DNA of 20,300 nt, from contig JBCCHN010000089.1 in the NCBI GenBank assembly GCA_039028695.1, forward strand, positions 1-20,300, given 5' to 3'. Origin of the DNA: JANQKX01 sp039028695 (GTDB taxonomy: Bacteria > Pseudomonadota > Alphaproteobacteria > Kiloniellales > Kiloniellaceae). Under the pieces are notes generated by a model. The model had not been told where the DNA came from. It was given only the letters and a program-made list of their open reading frames with translations, and did not search any database. The translations under genes and the position numbers were made by a program. How positions within the stretch are numbered: position 1 is the first letter of the stretch; each line of letters begins with the position of its first letter. This document shows positions 13,921-20,300 of the stretch, one piece after another.

Positions 13921-14664
13921 ATGCCCGACACCGGTCTGCCGGCTTTCAAGGTCGCCACTTACAATATTCATAGCTGTCTTGGCACAGATCGGAAATTCGC
14001 GCCTGAGCGCATCGTAGAGGTGCTCCAAGAGCTGGATGCTGATCTGGTCGCCTTGCAAGAAGTCGGGTGGCATTTGCGCGGCCGCCAGGGCTTCGATCAA
14101 TACGATTTCTTTGCCCGTCATACAGACTACCATGTTTGCCCCGGTGTCGTCCGGAACCATGAAAAGGCCCATTTTGGTAATGCCCTTTTGACCAGAGGCA
14201 AGGTGTTAGCGGTCCGCAACATCGATCTATCGGTTCCCTATCGGGTCACCCGCGGCGCCATTGATATTGATGTGGAGATTGGCGGCCGAAAGGTCCGGGC
14301 GATTAACGCCCATTTCGGGCTGGATCCCTTGGAACGTCGCATCCAATTTCAGCGCATTGTGGCCTGCCTTCACGATCAACAGCAGGCAGCGACCGTTTTG
14401 ATGGGAGATTTTAATGAGTGGCGGCTTAAGTTTGCCGCCCTTGCCGAATTTAATCAGTTCTTTCCCGAATATCTGGCGCCACGCAGTTTTCATAGTCGCC
14501 GGCCCCTGTTCCGCTTTGATCGCATCTACGCCAGCCGACAGCTGCGGCTCTCCCAGGGACAGGCCGTCGCGTCATCGCTGAGCAAAGCGGCCTCGGATCA
14601 TTTGCCCGTCTGTGGGCAGGTTCATTGGGCGGGCGAGCCCGAGGACTTAGCTCCGGAAGGATAG
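13921..14664 (+). CDS. Endonuclease/exonuclease/phosphatase-family protein
   Basis: A 247-residue hydrolase of the EEP (DNase I-like) superfamily, metal-dependent enzymes acting on phosphodiester or phosphomonoester bonds. Visible motifs: ATYNIHSCLG (12-21, Asn15), ALQEVGWH with the metal-binding Glu47, MGDFNEW (161-167, Asp163 and Asn165) and SDHLPV (225-230, catalytic Asp-His). No signal peptide or membrane segment is visible, so it is probably cytoplasmic. The gene is divergent from cardiolipin synthase; E. coli ybhP, an EEP protein, sits next to clsB, so a lipid-related role is possible but not shown. A TTG at 13903 would add six residues; the ATG is preferred though neither has a clear ribosome binding site. 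Its end overlaps the convergent HdeD gene by 18 bases. Confidence 0.88.
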   Translation: MPDTGLPAFKVATYNIHSCLGTDRKFAPERIVEVLQELDADLVALQEVGWHLRGRQGFDQYDFFARHTDYHVCPGVVRNHEKAHFGNALLTRGKVLAVRNIDLSVPYRVTRGAIDIDVEIGGRKVRAINAHFGLDPLERRIQFQRIVACLHDQQQAATVLMGDFNEWRLKFAALAEFNQFFPEYLAPRSFHSRRPLFRFDRIYASRQLRLSQGQAVASSLSKAASDHLPVCGQVHWAGEPEDLAPEG

Positions 14665-15216
14665 CGCGGTCGCGGCCAGGCTTGACCCGGCAAACATTAA
14701 GTTCAAGCCGACCATCAAGCCAAGCAGCCAGGAGGCGCTGCCGGGAAATTGAGACCAAACCAATCCGGCGAGAACCAAGGCCATGATTCCTGAGAAAAAG
14801 ACCCAGCCCCACGGTTTGGCGGGCTTGAGCTTCCAGGCCAACACCATTTGGCTAAATCCTTCCGCCACCAAAAAGGCCGTCACGAGCAGCGTAAGGGTGA
14901 TAACGCCCTGTAAGGGGTAAACCAATAGCAAGACACCCGCTATCACCGAAATCAAGCCTCCAAGCAGGCCGGACCAGCGGGCAGTGCTCTCACTCGACTT
15001 GAGTGCCCGATAGCCGGCAATCAGACCGCCAAAGAGAATCAGCCACCCAAGAAGGAGTTCGATCGCGATGGTAGAGGCTGCCGGTACGGCGACCGCAATC
15101 AGGCCGAGAAGGAACAGAATGACGCCCTGAAGCACGAAAGACTTCCAGTTTTCCCGGAAAGCCTCCTCCATTTTAGATCTCATCGCTTCCAAGTCGGGTT
15201 TTTGCGGTTGGGACAT
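14647..15216 (-). CDS. HdeD-family (DUF308) membrane protein
   Basis: A 189-residue protein with six hydrophobic segments arranged in repeating pairs, the layout of the HdeD/DUF308 family. E. coli HdeD is an acid-resistance membrane protein; the function of most relatives is unknown. The N-terminal 25 residues are charged and cytoplasmic-looking. Helices are visible around VILFLLGLIAVAVP, LLLGWLILFGGLIAGY, LLGGLISVIAGVLLLVYP, ITLTLLVTAFLVAEGF, VFFSGIMALVLAGLVW and WLLGLMVGLNLMFAG. The ATG at 15216 is chosen because AGGAAG lies just upstream; a TTG at 15252 would add twelve residues. It lies 54 bases downstream of the AlgH-like gene on the same strand and could be in one transcript with it. 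It overlaps the convergent EEP gene by 18 bases. Confidence 0.87.
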   Translation of the reverse strand: MSQPQKPDLEAMRSKMEEAFRENWKSFVLQGVILFLLGLIAVAVPAASTIAIELLLGWLILFGGLIAGYRALKSSESTARWSGLLGGLISVIAGVLLLVYPLQGVITLTLLVTAFLVAEGFSQMVLAWKLKPAKPWGWVFFSGIMALVLAGLVWSQFPGSASWLLGLMVGLNLMFAGSSLAATALSFRS

Positions 15217-15270
15217 CTGGAATTCTTCCTGATCAACTGTAAGGACGCGCAACCTTATGGCAATCCTTGA

Positions 15271-15918
15271 TCAAAGTTCAATGTTTTCGGTATTCAGCCG
15301 CGCAACTAAGGCATCAAGCTTTGCCGGGTCAAAAACGACACTGAGGTCCGCAGGCAGATGGTGCCAGCTTCCTTGGGTCATTTCCCATTCAAGCTGACCC
15401 GGCCCCCATCCTGAATAGCCGAACAAAAAGAGCAGATTCTTCGGTCGTTCGCCCCCATCGGCCAAATGGGCAACCACTTCGATTCCCGGGGACAGAGCGA
15501 GTTGGTCGCTTATGACCAAGCCTCTGGAAACCTCAAGATCGTTGCCATGTAAGGCAAAGAGGCTTTCCAACTCAACCGGACCGCCGGCACCGGCCGGCGC
15601 GCGCTCACCCGGGGGGACGCCGGTCAGACCCATGGTCTGTGCCAGTTGATCGATGGATATTTGTCCGATGGGGCGATTCAGGACCAATCCCAAGGCACCT
15701 TGCTCGCTATGCTCGGCCAAGAGCACCAGGGTCGCTGCAAAATTGGGATCTTCCAGCTCTTGCGTAGCGACTAGGAAATTACCGGCAAGGGAGCGGAATT
15801 CTTGTGCTTGGGCCAAAGGTCCAGAAAAGGGCCAAGCAAGAGACCAGACCAGTAATGTTGCGAGCGGGAGGAATAGCAGCCTGATCCAAGGTCTGGGATG
15901 CGAGGTGGAAATAGCCAT
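15271..15918 (-). CDS. AlgH/YqgE-family protein with an apparent signal peptide
   Basis: A 215-residue protein. The body, from about residue 43, matches the YqgE/AlgH (DUF179) family: LAGNFLVATQELEDPNFAAT, ALGLVLNRP, the GGPVE segment and LFLFGYSGWGPGQLEWEM are all characteristic. Family members are normally cytoplasmic and begin close to the GxFLxA motif, with unknown biochemical role (AlgH has been linked to alginate regulation in Pseudomonas). Here about 38 extra residues precede it: PRPWIRLLF, a hydrophobic run to SLAW, then PLAQA before QE, which reads as a Sec signal peptide with cleavage after AQA. The ATG at 15918 is preferred to a TTG at 15933. It follows pabBC on the same strand after about 40 bases, so the two are likely co-transcribed. 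Confidence 0.9.
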   Translation of the reverse strand: MAISTSHPRPWIRLLFLPLATLLVWSLAWPFSGPLAQAQEFRSLAGNFLVATQELEDPNFAATLVLLAEHSEQGALGLVLNRPIGQISIDQLAQTMGLTGVPPGERAPAGAGGPVELESLFALHGNDLEVSRGLVISDQLALSPGIEVVAHLADGGERPKNLLFLFGYSGWGPGQLEWEMTQGSWHHLPADLSVVFDPAKLDALVARLNTENIEL

Positions 15919-15960
15919 CTTAATCAGATCCAATGGTATCGCAATTGTGCCCTCGCTTGG

Positions 15961-17817
15961 TCAGGGAAGAGCCCTGGCGACCGGAGATTGCCGCGGCAAA
16001 GATATCTGTTCGGCGCGCTGTAGGCCTCGCACTGAGTTGCCAAAAAAGATCCTGGATGCCCGAGCGAGGTCTTGCGGGTAGAGAACTCGCTCCTCTAACC
16101 CCAGTTCAGCCCGTTCCATCATTTCCCGTCGAAAGGTCCCAGGGAGAATACCCGCGGTTAGTGGCGGGGTGACGAGTTCTCCGTCAAGTTCGAGAAAGAG
16201 AGAGGATCGACTGCCTTCGGTCAACTCCCCTCGTTCATTAATAAAGAGCACCTCGCTGCAGTCGTGATTCTCCCGGTAATGTTTGAACTCACTATCATAG
16301 ATCTCGCGCTTGGTGGTCTTATGGCGAAAAAAGAGATCCGAGCTGTCACAAACGCGGTCCGATATGACGAAATGGAGGATGCCACCGTCGGAAAGTTCTA
16401 TGGGGCTACTCGACGTTACGAGAGTGCCGTCCGGGCAAAGAAGCAAACGGACCCGATGTGTCTTGGTCTCACTCAGGCCCGCTGAATGGTCCAATAGTGC
16501 TTGCTTGGTTTGAGCCAAATTGAAGGGAAAGCCGAAGTATCGGGCACTGGATTCCAGGCGGTCCATGTGGTGAGATAAAAGGTAAAAGTCGCCGTCCCAC
16601 CGCAGCGTCTCGATAAGGCTAAAAGTCTCCTGAAGATCGGTTAGGAAGCGAGCTTTTAACAGGCACTCATCATATTCATCCCTGGCCTGGGAGTCATAAA
16701 CCACGCCGCTGCCGATCCCCATCTCCCCTTGACCGTCCCGGTCGATCGTGAGGCTGCGGATAGCCACATTAAAAGCCAGAGTACCCGTCGGGGCGATGTA
16801 GCCAATGGCCCCCGTATAGAGGCCGCGGGGCTGTGGCTCCAGTTCGCGAATAATCTCCATGGCTCTCACCTTGGGGGCGCCGGTAATCGAGCCGCAGGGA
16901 AAGAGACACCGAAGAAGGTCCGGAAGAGCCAAATCATCGCGGAGCTGGGCCGTGATGCCGGAGGTCATCTGATGGACGGTGGGATAGGATTCAATGGTGA
17001 AAAGCTCGGTCACCCGAACCGATCCAATCCGAGCCGCCCGTCCCAAGTCGTTGCGTAGCAGATCGACAATCATTAAGTTTTCAGCACGAGACTTTTCATC
17101 ATTTTGTAGCCACTGGATTTGGTTTTGGTCCTCTTCGTCGGTGCGACCACGCCGGGCGGTCCCTTTCATAGGGCGGGCTTGAATTTGCCCCTTTTCGCAC
17201 GCTAGAAACAGCTCGGGCGAAAGGGACAGGATTTGCCGGTCGCCCGTGTTGATGTAGGCCCCATAGTGGACCTTTTGCTTTTCGCGCAGTTCGTGATAAA
17301 GCCGCAACGGATCGCCGGACGCCTGAAACTCGGTCTTGAAAGTCAGGTTAATCTGATAGACGTCGCCTGCGGCGATATAATCTTTGACCCGTTGAAAGGC
17401 ATTGCCGTATGCCTCGCGGCTCCAAGACCAGGTAAAATCTTCGATTTCGTATTGGCCGGTGCCTTGAGCTTGGATCCAGCTCTCCACGCCGGCGGCACTT
17501 AAATATTCCGGCGCCTCGAATACTCCTACCCAAATGAGGGGAGATTGCTGATCTTCCGGCAACAAGGACCGCAGCTTGGGCTCGAGCAAGTAGCCCAATT
17601 CATAGGCAAAATAACCGGCAACGAAGAAGCCTTGGTCAAGGGCCTGATCAATCCCGGCCAGGGTGTCGTCAAGGTCGTCGGCTCGATTACAGGTCAGAAT
17701 TTTGATAGGATTCACAAACAGCCGGCTGGCCATGCCGCTTGATAAATTATCATCAAGCAGCACGAAGATTTGCTCGCCGATCGTTATTCTGTCGCTGGTC
17801 TTGTTGTCTGGGTCCAC
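15961..17817 (-). CDS. pabB: Fused aminodeoxychorismate synthase component I and aminodeoxychorismate lyase
   Basis: A 618-residue bifunctional enzyme for p-aminobenzoate, a folate precursor. Residues about 1-395 are the chorismate-binding PabB part: QINLTFKTEF, RPMKGTARRG (215-224), GSITGAPKVRAMEIIRELE (309-327) and GIGSGVVYDS. The Lys in PMKGT (K218) is the residue that separates PabB from anthranilate synthase, which has Ala there. Residues about 400-618 are a PLP-dependent class IV aminotransferase-like PabC: the HKTTKREIYD segment holds the likely PLP Lys (K500), and ELTEGSRSSLFL is family-typical. Together they convert chorismate, with ammonia from a separate PabA, to p-aminobenzoate. 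The start is GTG, supported by GGAGAAAG about eleven bases upstream. Such PabB-PabC fusions are known in proteobacteria. The AlgH-like gene follows on the same strand. Confidence 0.93.
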   Translation of the reverse strand: MDPDNKTSDRITIGEQIFVLLDDNLSSGMASRLFVNPIKILTCNRADDLDDTLAGIDQALDQGFFVAGYFAYELGYLLEPKLRSLLPEDQQSPLIWVGVFEAPEYLSAAGVESWIQAQGTGQYEIEDFTWSWSREAYGNAFQRVKDYIAAGDVYQINLTFKTEFQASGDPLRLYHELREKQKVHYGAYINTGDRQILSLSPELFLACEKGQIQARPMKGTARRGRTDEEDQNQIQWLQNDEKSRAENLMIVDLLRNDLGRAARIGSVRVTELFTIESYPTVHQMTSGITAQLRDDLALPDLLRCLFPCGSITGAPKVRAMEIIRELEPQPRGLYTGAIGYIAPTGTLAFNVAIRSLTIDRDGQGEMGIGSGVVYDSQARDEYDECLLKARFLTDLQETFSLIETLRWDGDFYLLSHHMDRLESSARYFGFPFNLAQTKQALLDHSAGLSETKTHRVRLLLCPDGTLVTSSSPIELSDGGILHFVISDRVCDSSDLFFRHKTTKREIYDSEFKHYRENHDCSEVLFINERGELTEGSRSSLFLELDGELVTPPLTAGILPGTFRREMMERAELGLEERVLYPQDLARASRIFFGNSVRGLQRAEQISLPRQSPVARALP

Positions 17818-18108
17818 TGTTCTGACTTTCTCCAGCGAAAACCGGCGTCACCTGTTTGGGGGAAAATACTCCAGGATGTCTATCCGTCCACAACAAGGAG
17901 ATAGTCCAAGAGCGGGGATCAGAGCAACTCAAATTCCCTCGGAATGCGCAGAAAGGCTTTAAGGCAGAGATCGATTCAGGGTTATCAAATTAGGTTAAAA
18001 TATTAACGATTGCAATTAATTAGGAGAAATTTTTCATAGGAAAACTAATTGAATTTCGGCCCGATCTGTAGGATCATTTTTTGACTGTTACTGGTCAAGG
18101 AAGGGGTT
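17818..18108. other. AT-rich divergent intergenic region
   Basis: 291 bases between pabBC (leftward) and the HExxH-protein gene (rightward), so it must hold both promoters. The right half is strikingly AT-rich. It contains the inverted repeat GTTAA-N4-TTAAC at 17994-18007, AATTAGG at 17988-17994 and again at 18018-18024 (30 bases apart), and CTAATT, the reverse of AATTAG, at 18045-18050. No open frame with protein character is present. I could not place a convincing -35/-10 pair. Confidence 0.4.
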
Positions 18109-18714
18109 ATGGGTTTCTTTAAGCGGCGGTCAGCGTCGTCGGGCTTTCGGGGCCGGCTCAAGGCCAAAAATCGAGATTACGTGACGCCCAGCTATTGGAA
18201 CACAGAGCAACCGCTCCCCATGTTGGACAAGGAGCGGCCCGGTCAGGGCTACCGTCATATCCTGCGCCGCGAGGATCTTTACGCCTTTATCGAGATGATC
18301 CCCAATTGGGACGAATTAGCCAAAGGCCTGGACGGAGTTCTGTTGGCGCCCGGCGATCCGGGGTGTTTCGGCTGGTACGATCAAAGAGGCATTGTCGGCC
18401 TTTGCGCCTGGGAGCGGGGCCTATGGGTCGAATTGCCACGAGACTTTTATGACCAGGAAATCGAAGTTTTCCAGAGGCTTGGCGTTGAGGTAGAGCGGCG
18501 TAAAAAGTGGGTGCTATGCAAGTTTAGCGAGCCTCAGGCCAAGGCCTACCAGCTCTTGAACATTTTTCTCCATGAACTGGGCCATCATCACGACCGCATG
18601 ACCACCAAATCAAAGCTGGACTGTGCCCGCGGCGAGCCCTACGCAGATGCCTATGCACTGCGCTACGAAGCAGAGATTTGGGACAGCTATCTACGGCGCT
18701 TTGAGTTAATGTGA
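18109..18714 (+). CDS. Conserved protein of unknown function with HExxH zinc-protease-like motif
   Basis: A 201-residue protein without signal peptide or membrane segment. The N-terminus is basic (KRRSASSGFRGRLKAK). A middle part includes YRHILRREDLYAFIEMIPNW (49-68) and GCFGWYDQRGIVGLCAWERG (85-104). The C-terminal part has FLHELGHHHDRM (153-164), an HExxH zinc-binding motif (H155, E156, H159), followed by EPYADAYALRYE (176-187). There E176 or D180 could be the third ligand, as in gluzincin peptidases and ImmA/IrrE-type proteins. The family appears conserved in scattered bacteria as far as I recall, but I know of no assigned function. AAGGAAGG just before the ATG is an excellent ribosome binding site. 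It stands alone, convergent with sufA. Confidence 0.8.
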   Translation: MGFFKRRSASSGFRGRLKAKNRDYVTPSYWNTEQPLPMLDKERPGQGYRHILRREDLYAFIEMIPNWDELAKGLDGVLLAPGDPGCFGWYDQRGIVGLCAWERGLWVELPRDFYDQEIEVFQRLGVEVERRKKWVLCKFSEPQAKAYQLLNIFLHELGHHHDRMTTKSKLDCARGEPYADAYALRYEAEIWDSYLRRFELM

Positions 18715-18753
18715 TTTATTTTTTTATCAACGATTTAAGTATTTCTATTCACA

Positions 18754-19089
18754 TCATACATGAAATGATTCACCGCAACCGCAACGGCCTTTTTCATTGG
18801 GATTGCTAAAAACAAAGCCCTTTTGAAACTTATCCTCCACGTAGTCCATGGTGGAGCCAAAGAGAAACATTACGGCAGTGGGCTCAATGAAAATCTTGAC
18901 GCCCTTGTCCTCGACCACATCTTCCAATTTGCGCTGTTCTTCAGCGTACTCAACCACATAGCTCATGCCAGAGCAGCCACGAGTGCTGACGCCAACACGT
19001 AGGCCAAGCACCGGCTTTTCGCTCTTGGCCATCAATTCCTTGACCCGGTCAGCGGCCGCGTCGGTGAGGGAGATTAGGTTCGCCATCAT
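18754..19089 (-). CDS. sufA: Iron-sulfur cluster carrier/assembly protein, SufA/IscA (HesB) family
   Basis: A 111-residue A-type carrier that receives iron-sulfur clusters from the SUF scaffold and passes them to target proteins. The three conserved cysteines are present: C39 in STRGCSGMSY and C103/C105 in GRCGCGESF at the C-terminus. The start is one of two consecutive ATGs at 19089/19086; AAGAGA lies upstream. It is the last gene of a minus-strand run sufS-DUF59-sufA, 65 bases after the DUF59 gene, so SufA is a better name than IscA or ErpA. It converges with the HExxH gene; the 39-base gap between them is T-rich on the plus strand but shows no clear hairpin. Confidence 0.92.
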   Translation of the reverse strand: MMANLISLTDAAADRVKELMAKSEKPVLGLRVGVSTRGCSGMSYVVEYAEEQRKLEDVVEDKGVKIFIEPTAVMFLFGSTMDYVEDKFQKGFVFSNPNEKGRCGCGESFHV

Positions 19090-19154
19090 GGTATGGGGTC
19101 TCTTTTCTAATCCGCTAAAGTCTTGTTATCGGTCACACGAGCCATCAAATGGGG

Positions 19155-19565
19155 TCAAAAGAGCCCCAATGCCAGCTTTGCGTCTTCCGACATGCGATCT
19201 TGGGTCCAAGCAGGCTCCCAGGTCAAAGTCACTTCTACTTCGCCAACACCATCCGCCTTGGCCACAGCTTCGGCGACCTGACCCGGCATCTCACCGGCGA
19301 CGGGGCAACCCGGCGCGGTCAAGGTCATTTCTATGGCGACTGAGCCATCGTCATTCTGCTGGATATCATAAATCAGACCCAAGTCATAAATGTTAACCGG
19401 AATTTCCGGGTCGAAAACGGTGCGCAGGGCCTCGACAAGATCGTCACGACTGGCGAGGGCAGGTTTGGGATCGGCCAGGGGAGTACCGGCGCGGGCGGTA
19501 AAGCCCTCCTCGGCATTAAAGCCGCCGGGCATAAAGTGGCTTAGGGGCAGATTGCTGGGATCCAT
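19155..19565 (-). CDS. sufT: SUF-associated DUF59 (MIP18/YitW-like) protein
   Basis: A 136-residue protein with a DUF59/MIP18 domain over about residues 40-130. DPEIPVNIYDLGLIYDI carries the conserved Asp-Pro-Glu, and APGCPVAGEMPGQV carries the conserved Cys. The C-terminal WEPAWTQDRMSEDAKLALG matches the SUF-associated branch. Proteins of this type aid maturation of iron-sulfur proteins. The N-terminal 40 residues are variable. ATG start with GGAG about eleven bases upstream. It lies 21 bases downstream of sufS, so they are surely co-transcribed. The name sufT is used loosely: longer SufT proteins also exist. Confidence 0.88.
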   Translation of the reverse strand: MDPSNLPLSHFMPGGFNAEEGFTARAGTPLADPKPALASRDDLVEALRTVFDPEIPVNIYDLGLIYDIQQNDDGSVAIEMTLTAPGCPVAGEMPGQVAEAVAKADGVGEVEVTLTWEPAWTQDRMSEDAKLALGLF

Positions 19566-19586
19566 GAACTCTTGTCTCCGCCTAAT

Positions 19587-20300
19587 TTAGCCGAAAATGT
19601 CCTTGGCCTTATACAAGGCTTGCACCAGGGCATCCACGTCATCGGGGCCATTATAAATGGCAAAGGAGGCCCGGGCCGTTGCTGGGATGCCCAGCCGATC
19701 CATCAGCGGCTGGGCGCAGTGGTGACCGGCTCGCACGGCGACACCGGCTCGATCGACGATGGTGCCGATATCGTGGGCATGCATCCCTTCCATGGTGAAG
19801 GAAACGATGCTGGATTTTTCACTGGCGCGGCCATAAATCACCAGGCCGGGTATGGCGCTCATCTGCTCGGTGGCATAGGACAAAAGGCCCGCTTCATGGG
19901 CCTCGATGGCCTCAAGCCCGACGTCCTCCATATAGCGCAGAGCGGCGGCCAAGCCGATGGCCTCGGCGATGGCCGGAGTCCCAGCCTCGAAACGGTGAGG
20001 GACGTCCTGATAGGTCGTTTCCTCGAAAGTGACCCGGCGGATCATCTCGCCGCCGCCATGATAGGGCGGCATGGCGTTCAAGAGATCCCGCTTGCCATAA
20101 AGCACGCCGATCCCGCTGGGGCCATAAACTTTGTGGCCGGTAAAGGCATAGAAATCCACATCCAGGGCGGACACGTCGACGCGGCGGTGAGGAGCCGCCT
20201 GACTACCGTCGAGCAAAACCTTGGCGCCCGCTTCATGGGCAAGGCGGATGACCTCTTTTACCGGCACAATCGTGCCCAGGGCGTTGGAGACGTGGGTGAC
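19587..20300 (-). CDS. sufS: Cysteine desulfurase SufS, C-terminal part, cut by the window edge
   Basis: The last 237 residues of a class V PLP-dependent enzyme that takes sulfur from cysteine for the SUF system. The frame is open to base 20300 and the N-terminal part is missing. Visible are VTHVSNALGTIVPV, LLDGSQAAPHRRVDV with the PLP-contacting Asp and Gln, FTGHKVYGPSGIGVLYG with the PLP Lys, and RAGHHCAQP, where the Cys (codon near 19717) forms the persulfide. These place it in the SufS/CsdA (group II) branch rather than IscS. It is followed by the DUF59 and sufA genes; sufBCD are expected beyond the right edge, since that is the usual alphaproteobacterial order. Confidence 0.95.
   Translation of the reverse strand, partial: VTHVSNALGTIVPVKEVIRLAHEAGAKVLLDGSQAAPHRRVDVSALDVDFYAFTGHKVYGPSGIGVLYGKRDLLNAMPPYHGGGEMIRRVTFEETTYQDVPHRFEAGTPAIAEAIGLAAALRYMEDVGLEAIEAHEAGLLSYATEQMSAIPGLVIYGRASEKSSIVSFTMEGMHAHDIGTIVDRAGVAVRAGHHCAQPLMDRLGIPATARASFAIYNGPDDVDALVQALYKAKDIFG

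Noticed and set aside
18081..18108. TTGACT as -35 of the HExxH-protein gene
   Set aside because: A -10 at normal spacing would fall inside the ribosome binding site, leaving no room for a leader.

Overview
The window reads as a stretch of chromosome from an alphaproteobacterium, probably a member of the Rhodospirillales or a related free-living order. This is an inference from protein flavour: a MttB-type corrinoid methyltransferase beside a GlxA/GbdR-like AraC regulator, a fused PabB-PabC enzyme, a cobyric acid synthase and a SUF tail of the alphaproteobacterial kind. The genus cannot be named from the sequence. Genes are dense. No gap exceeds 300 bases; the largest are 17818-18108, 7596-7830 and 9310-9535. 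I see no rRNA, tRNA, CRISPR array, insertion sequence or phage gene.

Region 1 (about 1-7595) is an envelope-glycan cluster. It holds a membrane-anchored family 2 glycosyltransferase of the polyprenyl-phosphate sugar synthase type, a tiny secreted or membrane protein with a YLDPGTG motif, and two tandem paralogous membrane enzymes of the alkaline-phosphatase/sulfatase superfamily, all on the plus strand. A GtrA-type membrane protein and a large multi-spanning GT-C glycosyltransferase with STT3/AglB-like motifs lie on the minus strand, coupled by a GTGA overlap. Together they suggest that a polyprenyl-phosphate sugar is made in the cytoplasm, flipped, and transferred to an acceptor outside the membrane. 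The two paralogues may add or remove a phospho- or sulfo-group. The first 5 kb looks more AT-rich than the rest and uses TTG/GTG or possibly ATT starts, which fits an accessory or recently acquired block.

Region 2 (7596-12238) has cobQ, a non-pyrrolysine MttB-family methyltransferase and a GlxA-type AraC regulator, all plus strand. The likely theme is corrinoid-dependent demethylation of a quaternary amine such as glycine betaine, with cobQ contributing to corrinoid supply.

Region 3 (12275-17817) has a cardiolipin synthase divergent from an endonuclease/exonuclease/phosphatase-family protein, resembling the clsB-ybhP pairing of E. coli. These are followed on the minus strand by a HdeD-family membrane protein, an AlgH/YqgE protein with an apparent signal peptide, and a fused aminodeoxychorismate synthase/lyase for folate synthesis.

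Region 4 (18109-20300) has a conserved but uncharacterised HExxH protein (plus strand) converging on the end of a SUF iron-sulfur operon (minus strand: sufS, a DUF59 protein, sufA). sufS runs off the right edge.
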